Source: Octadecabacter sp. B2R22
GTDB taxonomy: Bacteria > Pseudomonadota > Alphaproteobacteria > Rhodobacterales > Rhodobacteraceae
NCBI RefSeq assembly: GCF_018861045.1
Contig: NZ_JAHKQJ010000009.1
Location: forward strand, 1-46,766
DNA length: 46,766 nt
Reading direction: 5' to 3'
Under the pieces are notes generated by a model. The model was not told the DNA's origin. It saw nothing but the letters and a program-made list of their open reading frames with translations, and made no database searches. Positions 41,401 through 46,766 of this stretch are shown here, piece by piece (positions within the stretch are counted from its first letter, which is position 1; every line of letters begins with the position of its first letter). Made by a program: the position numbers and the translations under genes.

Positions 41401-42307
41401 CGACGGATTGAGCAGATTGCAAGTTTTGCAAGGGTTCACCGGTTCTCCGCAATTTTCTAACTTGGCGAGCTCTTATGGTATTCGGGCTGCCGCCAAATTT
41501 GGCGCTGTCACAGCAGGTGAAACCCTGATCGGTGACGACACAGACAGTTCGGTTTTGCGGGCCGGCGACGGCGATAACATCCTCGTTGTAGGGGCCGGGG
41601 CCGTCGATGACGTTTCCACAAGCCGCGTAGAATTGGCAGGCCAAGTTTACCGCCTGTATGAAGGCACTCTTGGTCGCCAACCAGATTCCACTGGTTTTCA
41701 AGGATGGTTTAACGGGCTGTCCAAACTGGTCGAAGGCCTTGGCGGCGGTGTAACATTGCAGCAAGCCGCGAACACCTTTGTAAATTCCCGTGAATTTCAG
41801 AATAACTACGGCGACTTGTCTGACGCAGAATTCGTAACACAGCTCTATCAAAACGTTCTGGATAGAGCGCCCGATGATCGTGGCTTGGCCCGATGGACAG
41901 GGGATCTTGCTGACGGTCTATCGCGCGCCGAAGTTGTGCTAGGCTTTACCCAAGCGGCAGAATTTCGTGCCAACACGGACCCAGAACTAGATGACTGGAT
42001 GCAAGACGCAAAGGTCGAATGGAACGATGTCTTGGAAGGCGGCGCTGGTGATGACCAGATGAACGCCGGCACGGGCAGCGATGTCTTCGTATTCCGCAAC
42101 GGCGAGGGCGGATCCGACATTATCTATGATTTCGAACCATGGGACCGATTGCAGTTGTCCGGCTTTGGGTTTGACACAAAAGAAGATGCTATTTCAAACA
42201 TGACCCAGAGCGGGGGGTCAGTTGTGTTCGAAAAGTCTGGTCAGAAGATCACCTTCTTGAACACAAGCCTTAGCATGATGGACCGTGTCGGCTATAACTT
42301 GTCGTAA
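38492..42307 (+). CDS. giant exoprotein: PPC domains, FG-GAP/VCBS propeller, DUF4214 units, RTX-like C-terminus
   Basis: The 1271-residue acidic protein has three PPC-like beta-sandwiches in the first ~385 residues, each with a DW[YW] start and a YFLxVxxxP-type end. At about 390-860 there are some eight FG-GAP/VCBS repeats with calcium loops such as DIDNDGKDE, DVNGDGSID, DLDNDGSLE and DLTGDGNLE, giving a beta-propeller. DUF4214 units occur near 885 (FVQQLYVNILGREADARGQNNW) and 1046 (VYRLYEGTLGRQPDSTGFQGW). The shared cassette (EGGAGDDQMNAGTGSDVFVF, FEPWDRLQLSGF) ends it. There is no signal peptide or protease domain, so an adhesin or matrix protein secreted by a type I system is the best guess. 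AAGGA lies ten bases before the ATG. Confidence 0.87.
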   Translation: MDDFFFPEHQAPDSSEDIRNDTIQTAQLIAEGTYDVSGLGHDWYEIRAQAGFLNITMTPGDEPLNLEMALHNSDGDRIQRAPSPSGEETLERRISTEDTYFLRVFAAPLGDNPAADTELDYTLSIDLPEYIEDDGNDTQATATTLDEGQSGPILGTGIDWWKVTSPSGSINVTMTTAENLDDPDDFRDDLRNLNMELYDSDGNLLRSNFSTSMVEDLTYLAPTAGDYFIKVYTSQFGGSTPAPDNILLSYSLDIDLPEEDNRVDTNGSIATAELLSAGETVVTDGIGSDWYQFESGPGLMEFSMTNTDVFTPDGTAMNLNMRLYDADGTPIRNGFQEFADESFEQYSNETATYFLNVYWAPYVDQDLPNGVVLDYTLNVDLPINTWSKELEFGPIRNASASVYDIDNDGKDEIFVGAVKSLDDDGNEILPGGLIVLEDNGDVKWSQTFPAISGADPVTGLFYNSTSVTTAPVFSDVNGDGSIDIIVGVGADNRNEFAPAGQPGDMGGVYALDSDGNILWSHINEDSFGLLSDPNDPESASGPDGRPDGTYGTPRVFDIDADGQREVIVASWDHYLYVLNGSDGSVEYRVDLHDTAGASPAVADLDLDGLFEIIAPADITANASAGIPEQGGILHVLNNYGHQTVSGWDTQVGTSTNAEFRGQFDEQSLWSSPTTADLDNDGSLEIIQGTGNYFQDDRGQHVNVWDAEGNLVYELATQGRVLAGTLVADLDGIGGSEIIAATLEGYVHAWSASGQELFSTQVMPYNLSTGEGVVDIPIARQPVAVDLTGDGNLEILVSIGSQVVVLDSQGNQITNTDSAERAFNNYAGSPVAHDIDDDGYLDLITGGTNAAQDHAVVYRWENIVDTQFSTETRIGEYQNSQSLNEIEDFVQQLYVNILGREADARGQNNWTDRLYTGVLSGSDVARGLIFSQEFVNQNTTNDEFVSVLYKAIFGQDVPDERGFARWTGDLDDGLSRLQVLQGFTGSPQFSNLASSYGIRAAAKFGAVTAGETLIGDDTDSSVLRAGDGDNILVVGAGAVDDVSTSRVELAGQVYRLYEGTLGRQPDSTGFQGWFNGLSKLVEGLGGGVTLQQAANTFVNSREFQNNYGDLSDAEFVTQLYQNVLDRAPDDRGLARWTGDLADGLSRAEVVLGFTQAAEFRANTDPELDDWMQDAKVEWNDVLEGGAGDDQMNAGTGSDVFVFRNGEGGSDIIYDFEPWDRLQLSGFGFDTKEDAISNMTQSGGSVVFEKSGQKITFLNTSLSMMDRVGYNLS

Positions 42308-42324
42308 CCACAAACGACAAAATT

Positions 42325-42364
42325 AGCGCGCAGCCCGATAATCAAAGATCGGGCTGCGCCAATT
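42325..42364. terminator. bidirectional rho-independent terminator
   Basis: GCGCAGCCCGAT at 42328-42339 pairs perfectly over 12 bp with ATCGGGCTGCGC at 42348-42359. It is flanked by AAAATT on the left and AATTT on the right, so it can end transcription of both convergent genes. Confidence 0.9.
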
Positions 42365-42365
42365 T

Positions 42366-43763
42366 CTAAAGCGTTGTGCGCAGTTTTTCCAAATGCACTC
42401 CAAGCAACTCTTGCGCTCGCTGTGCCGTGTCAGCTTCGACGTAACACCGGAATTCAGGGGCGTTACCTGACGGTCTCAGGTGGACAACATCGCCACTCTC
42501 AAAGCTCACTCTCAACCCGTCTGTTGTGTCAGAATCGGTTTCCGCGCCGACCTCCGCAAAGAAAGCTGCCCGCGCGGATGGGCTCTCAATCAGCCCTGTC
42601 AGAAACGCTTTGGACGCATCCGGAGCGATACCCGTCAACCGATCTGCGGCGGTGAAACGCGCGGGCAAATCAGCGACCAGCGCATCAAGCGTGGTTCCAG
42701 ACGCCTGCGCGAGCGACAACGGTGCCAAAATCGGCAGAAGGCAATCGCGGGTCATCAACGGCGCCAAGCGGCCTGACGGCGTGACGGCTTCGAAGCCAAG
42801 CAAAAACCCGCCATTCGCCTCGTAGCCAACGACCTTTGCCGATGAATCCGCCGCGAGGCAGTCTTCCATCGCTGCAATCACAAATGGTGACCCAATACGC
42901 GTGAGATGGATCGTCTCGAAGTCGTCCATTTGCTTGATCATCGTGTTGGATGACACAGGCGTGCACAGGATGTCGGCGCCCAACATTTTCGATGTAATCG
43001 CGCCCAAGACATCCCCTGGAACGATATTGCTGTTGCGATCCACGACCATCGGACGATCAGCGTCACCATCGGTTGAGATCAAAACATCAAGGCTATGATC
43101 ACCGCACCAGCCAGCAAACAAACTGCTGGTTTCTGGATCTACGGCTTCTGTATCGACGGGGATAAATTCATCCGACCGCGCGATCGGCACTGCGGTGCCG
43201 CCCAATGCGGTCACAACATCGACCATAACGTCCCGCGCCACAGAGCTGTGCTGGTAAACACCAACCCGCAAACCTGTCAGAGCGGCCGTACCGAAAGCCG
43301 ACGTATAGCGCGCCACATACGCCGCAATCGCGTCTTGCCCGCCATCGATTTTGGCCGTCGCCTCAACTGCTGGACCTTCAAGCGCGGTCAGATGTAAAAG
43401 GATAGACGTTTCGTCTTCTTTCGAAATTTCGCCCTTCGTCGTGTAGAACTTCAGCCCGTTGCGATCCGCAGGAATGTGGCTGCCGGTAATCATGATCGCC
43501 GCTTGTCCTGCGGAAAGAGACGCGAGCGCCAGAGCAGGCGTCGGAAGAGGGCCGTCAACGATCGCGGTCTGACCAGCCTGCGAAATTGCCGTGATGACAG
43601 CGTCCGCGATGTCCGGCGAAGATGGGCGCAAATCCCAGCCCACTCGGACGGTGCCGTTTGTCTCACACGCCAAAAGGAACGCATTCGTGTAATCACTGAC
43701 CAGATCCGATGTCAGTTCAGTGACAAGGCCTCGAAGCCCGCTCGTGCCAAATTTAGGAGCCAT
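42366..43763 (-). CDS. manB: phosphomannomutase/phosphoglucomutase family protein
   Basis: The 465-residue protein has all four loops of the alpha-D-phosphohexomutase family: the start KFGTSGLRGLV, the phosphoserine loop MITGSHIPADRNGLKFY near residue 100, the metal site STDGDADRP near 230, the sugar-binding loop YEANGGFLLG near 310, and the phosphate-binding RPSGNAPEFRCYVEA near the C-terminus. It probably interconverts mannose-6-phosphate and mannose-1-phosphate for the ManC enzyme at 21492-22919; phosphoglucomutase activity is also possible. The catalytic loop has GSHIP where TASHNP is usual, a mild variant. The ATG at 43763 has GGAAGG nine bases upstream; a TTG at 43820 is unlikely. Confidence 0.9.
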   Translation of the reverse strand: MAPKFGTSGLRGLVTELTSDLVSDYTNAFLLACETNGTVRVGWDLRPSSPDIADAVITAISQAGQTAIVDGPLPTPALALASLSAGQAAIMITGSHIPADRNGLKFYTTKGEISKEDETSILLHLTALEGPAVEATAKIDGGQDAIAAYVARYTSAFGTAALTGLRVGVYQHSSVARDVMVDVVTALGGTAVPIARSDEFIPVDTEAVDPETSSLFAGWCGDHSLDVLISTDGDADRPMVVDRNSNIVPGDVLGAITSKMLGADILCTPVSSNTMIKQMDDFETIHLTRIGSPFVIAAMEDCLAADSSAKVVGYEANGGFLLGFEAVTPSGRLAPLMTRDCLLPILAPLSLAQASGTTLDALVADLPARFTAADRLTGIAPDASKAFLTGLIESPSARAAFFAEVGAETDSDTTDGLRVSFESGDVVHLRPSGNAPEFRCYVEADTAQRAQELLGVHLEKLRTTL

Positions 43764-43904
43764 TATCGCGTGCCTTCCAAAAATAAAGTGATGTGGGTCC
43801 GAAGATTTCAGCGGCCCCAAGTTGATCTAGATTTGTCTGTTACAAGAAATCCTAGAAAACTGGAACGGCCCTATCGGCAGAAACTTGTTTTCATCTCGGC
43901 ACGC

Positions 43905-44600
43905 TTAATAGGACGCGCTGACCCCCAAGTTGAAAGCGAAAGTGCTGTCCGGCGCGATCTGTACGCCAAAGGCAATTTGACCGTTATGCGAACTGTCCCA
44001 CCCATAATATGCATCCGTAAAGACAAACCCGGTGGCATGAGTGCTCGTGTCGTGCACGTCCAAAAGCGCCGACGTAATCGCAACGCGCGTACGGGAAACC
44101 TCCACTCCGCCGCCGCTGCGCAAACCCCACACGCTCGATCCGCGAAGCGGGCGTTCAAACTGGGTATACAGGCGAGGCGTGAGTGTGACGAAATCAAATC
44201 GGACAGAGATTGGTTCGGGCAAAGGATCCGCACCATCTGGCAACTTATAATGCGCCTGACCGACCGACATCACTGCGTCCCACATTATATCCATATCGGA
44301 ATGAGACCATATCAACTGCGACGCCCGCAAAGACAGCGCATAAGATGCGCCACTGCTTTGACGGGCGCCATCGGTATCTCCAAATATGTCATCAGCGGTT
44401 AGGTTAATTCGGAACCCCCCGGAGCTTTTTCCGAAAAAGCTGTTGGCGGTGCTTTCCAATGCATCCGGCAGTGTCAAACTAGGGCCGGACCCTGCCTGCA
44501 ACCGAACCTCTATCGGGTTTTGTGCTGAGCCAATCGAAGGGCCAATTATAGCTATCAAGAATATTCCTAAGAAAAACGAACGAAAAGGATATTTGCTCAT
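43905..44600 (-). CDS. putative outer-membrane beta-barrel protein of unknown function
   Basis: The 231-residue protein starts with a Sec signal peptide (MSKYPFRSFFLGIFLIAIIGPSIGSAQ, cleavage probably after GSA). The rest has alternating hydrophobic and polar strands with frequent aromatic residues (YALSLRASQLIWS, VWGLRSGGGVEVSRTRVAI) and ends in SASY, an aromatic C-terminus as recognised by the BAM complex. This suggests a small porin-like barrel of about 8-10 strands. I recognise no named family. It is divergent from the exoprotein gene at 44694 with 93 bp between. A role in exporting or anchoring the polymer is possible but only suggested by position. Confidence 0.7.
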   Translation of the reverse strand: MSKYPFRSFFLGIFLIAIIGPSIGSAQNPIEVRLQAGSGPSLTLPDALESTANSFFGKSSGGFRINLTADDIFGDTDGARQSSGASYALSLRASQLIWSHSDMDIMWDAVMSVGQAHYKLPDGADPLPEPISVRFDFVTLTPRLYTQFERPLRGSSVWGLRSGGGVEVSRTRVAITSALLDVHDTSTHATGFVFTDAYYGWDSSHNGQIAFGVQIAPDSTFAFNLGVSASY

Positions 44601-44693
44601 TTGTTTAGGACTTTCAGCCTTGCTCGAATTTCAACCATGGATAATATAAGTATTGGTAGAAATTGATAATAATTGTTTTCAAAGGGTGGATTT

Positions 44694-46766
44694 ATGTTGG
44701 ACGGTGTTTTTTCGGTACTATTTCTCATAGAAGGTGACGGCGACGGCGCATTTGATGACTTGTACGACGCGGATCTGATCAATGGCTTTAGTTTCGAACA
44801 TGCTGACGCGCTTTCCGTTTTTGGCGATACGATCGCAGACGCAATCAACGCGGCACCGACAACGCTCTCCAGCACAAGCGTCGTCTGGGGTGACTCACAG
44901 AACGCCCTTTCGATTTCTGGGCTCAATCTCAGCGGTATCAGCTCTCTAGAAGAGCTCGCTAACGATCTGGAAGCGGGTATCGCAGAAGGTAACTTTTCCT
45001 CGATTGAATTCATCAGTGGTGGGACAACCATCCTAGAAATCGAAGCGACCGGAACCGCGTTTTCTCTGATTTCTGGCGCTCAAAGGATCGACCTGGTCGG
45101 CCAAATTCCCAATAGCTTCCAAGGCATGGCTGATCTGCTAGGTGCGGTCGCAGAACTATCACTGACCGATCCTGCTGACTTTAGCCAAGCTGATTTCAAT
45201 TCTCTTATCAGTGTCTTGGACACCTTCGATTTGTCGTCCGCGACCGTAAGCAACGACGGCGCGCAAGTCGCGCAATTGACGCTTGGATCTTCCAGTGTTG
45301 CCTTCAATCTCGCTGGGTTAGAATTTGCGGCCGAAGGCACATTTGATTTTGATAGCCTCGGCAACTTCATCGAGATAATTTCGGATGCCACGAATAGGGG
45401 CCAAGATCCTCTCGACCTCGGGGATATCGCAGAATTTGGGCTGACAGAAGTATCCGTCACAGGCGCTGACGGCTCCGAACTGATCACAATTACCGGCAAC
45501 CCAGAGACAGAAGACGACCTCGTCTTTGAAACACTCGAAGTGGTCGGAACTGATTATGAGGATCACGACGTTTCTTTAGACGCCATTCTCTCTTTTGACG
45601 CCGAGCAAATCACGGTCGACCTCGGGGCTGGTAAAGACGAGCTCTCCGTGCGCCCAGACTATGCTTATTATGGCAACGAAACTGACTATCTCAACCCTCC
45701 CGATGTCTTCGTCGACGGCGGGGCTTCATTGAATGGTAACTTTGAGAGTAACGAGTTAGATATCATCTCTGAACTTTATGGTATTTACACACTCAATTTC
45801 GAAGATGGGACATTTGACGCAACCGTCGACCCTGATGCCATCTACGGGAATTATGTCTACCAGGACGGCCAGTGGGTCTTTGTCAGCCCCGAAGATGATT
45901 TCTCAGAAGATAACGCTGTAACCGTCCTAGAATTTGACTTCGTGAACTTCTCGGATGTGGATCTCAATCTTTATGGCGGTGGCCAATTGATGGTGACCGG
46001 TGACGCCGAAGAAAACCGCTTCGATCTGAAATCGCTGCCGGACTACTTCGAAATTGACGGAAAAGACGGCGATGATCGGCTTAAGTTCGACAACGGGTAT
46101 TACGAAGTAACGGTCTCAGAACTCGTCAACGGTGTCGAAGTATCAAGCGTTGAATACTTAAACAACATCACAGCTGAGGATTTCCTCGCCGTGTTTGATA
46201 TCGAGGTAACCGAAGGGGCCTGGTATGAAGTGTTCGTTGAATCCACGGGCGAAGTCGTCGGGAAATTCCGCAATATCGAGTCATTCCAGTTCTTGGACGA
46301 CATCGGGGAAGACGTTTTCCTAGGATTGGAAGACTTGGTTAATGACAATGCGTTCGTAGGCGACGACCTCGGCAATTTCTTGGTCGGAGATGATGCGCAG
46401 AACGTTCTTGTTGGCGCAGGTGGTAACGACGTACTGCGCGGTAAGTCGGAGTCAGATATCCTGTTTGGCGACGACGGTGATGATTACATTTTCGGTGACG
46501 ATCTTCCGGTAACGTATTTTGCGGACACGGCGGCGTCTGTGTACCGTTTGTACCAAGCCACGCTTGGGCGCGAACCAGATGCGAATGGGCATCAGAACTG
46601 GACAACGCGCGTTGCCACGGATGAACTATCGCTGCTTCAGGCCGCGAATGGGTTTGTGAATTCAACGGAATTCCAGAACACATATGGTGCCTTGGAAAAT
46701 GCCGACTTCGTCAATCTGCTCTATCAAAACGTGCTGAACCGCGATGCGGATGACACCGGCTTGGCC
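44694..46766 (+). CDS. exoprotein with RTX repeats and a DUF4214 unit (3' truncated by window end)
   Basis: The frame is open from the ATG at 44694 (AAGGG about eight bases upstream) to the last base, 691 codons, so the gene runs off the window. The N-terminal ~550 residues are very acidic and beta-rich, begin MLDGVFSVLFLIEGDGDGAF and match no family I know. Near 552-605 there are RTX-like calcium repeats (VGDDLGNFLVGDDAQNVLVG, AGGNDVLRG, DILFGDDGDDYIFGDD). A DUF4214 unit starts at about 613 (VYRLYQATLGREPDANGHQNW) and is followed by the start of the next half (FVNLLYQNVLNRDADDTGLA). There is no Sec signal. By analogy with the four related genes the missing end should be the rest of DUF4214 plus the common ~100-residue cassette. 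Confidence 0.85.
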   Translation, partial: MLDGVFSVLFLIEGDGDGAFDDLYDADLINGFSFEHADALSVFGDTIADAINAAPTTLSSTSVVWGDSQNALSISGLNLSGISSLEELANDLEAGIAEGNFSSIEFISGGTTILEIEATGTAFSLISGAQRIDLVGQIPNSFQGMADLLGAVAELSLTDPADFSQADFNSLISVLDTFDLSSATVSNDGAQVAQLTLGSSSVAFNLAGLEFAAEGTFDFDSLGNFIEIISDATNRGQDPLDLGDIAEFGLTEVSVTGADGSELITITGNPETEDDLVFETLEVVGTDYEDHDVSLDAILSFDAEQITVDLGAGKDELSVRPDYAYYGNETDYLNPPDVFVDGGASLNGNFESNELDIISELYGIYTLNFEDGTFDATVDPDAIYGNYVYQDGQWVFVSPEDDFSEDNAVTVLEFDFVNFSDVDLNLYGGGQLMVTGDAEENRFDLKSLPDYFEIDGKDGDDRLKFDNGYYEVTVSELVNGVEVSSVEYLNNITAEDFLAVFDIEVTEGAWYEVFVESTGEVVGKFRNIESFQFLDDIGEDVFLGLEDLVNDNAFVGDDLGNFLVGDDAQNVLVGAGGNDVLRGKSESDILFGDDGDDYIFGDDLPVTYFADTAASVYRLYQATLGREPDANGHQNWTTRVATDELSLLQAANGFVNSTEFQNTYGALENADFVNLLYQNVLNRDADDTGLA

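Noticed and set aside
43476-44402. 308-codon open frame on the plus strand opposite the mutase and barrel genes
   Set aside because: It overlaps two well-supported minus-strand genes, its product is extremely Arg-rich with no recognisable motif, and it has no ribosome-binding site.

Overview
The window looks like part, or possibly most, of an extrachromosomal replicon of a marine alphaproteobacterium, most likely Rhodobacterales (Roseobacter group). The reasons are a replication initiator with a DnaA domain-I-like C-terminus divergent from a parAB operon, moderate GC, and a surface-polysaccharide cargo resembling the exopolysaccharide/biofilm plasmids known from roseobacters. The genus cannot be told from the sequence. 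I saw no transposase, conjugation gene, RNA gene or CRISPR array.

Layout. 1-315 is the tail of a DUF4214/RTX-type exoprotein. 712-3839 holds a CapD/WbpM-type sugar dehydratase and, convergent to it, an outer-membrane polysaccharide export lipoprotein. 3933-7605 is the replication and partition module: initiator gene, a candidate origin with several inverted repeats, parA, parB, and four identical 20-bp palindromes that look like the parS centromere, two of them inside the parA reading frame. 7818-15492 carries a two-domain glycosyltransferase, a sulfotransferase-like protein, the KpsM/KpsE/KpsT capsule export set and a family-2 glycosyltransferase. 15666-21430 holds two large secreted-type proteins (beta-propeller-like plus DUF4214; CAP domain plus DUF4214) and a DUF2793 protein. 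21492-31547 is a seven-gene minus-strand cluster: fcl-like, two tandem gmd paralogues, a glycosyltransferase, two sulfotransferase-like proteins with DUF4214-like N-terminal regions, and manC. 31937-38196 has a small protein, three related sulfotransferase-like genes and a 1096-residue multidomain glycosyltransferase. 38492-46766 has a PPC/FG-GAP/DUF4214 giant, a phosphomannomutase, a putative outer-membrane barrel, and an exoprotein that runs off the window end and also carries RTX and DUF4214 motifs.

How the genes fit together. ManB, ManC, Gmd and the Fcl-like enzyme give a route from hexose phosphate through GDP-mannose to a GDP-6-deoxyhexose (fucose, or another sugar, because the Fcl-like active site seems altered). 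Glycosyltransferases would build the polymer, up to six sulfotransferase-like proteins may sulfate it, and KpsMT/KpsE plus the outer-membrane export protein would move it out. Alongside are at least four proteins, and probably a fifth, with different N-terminal passengers and a common DUF4214 plus RTX-like C-terminal cassette. These look like secreted proteins that sit in or on that polymer. DUF4214-like segments also occur in two presumably cytoplasmic sulfotransferases, which makes a glycan-recognition role for this domain the most interesting hypothesis here.
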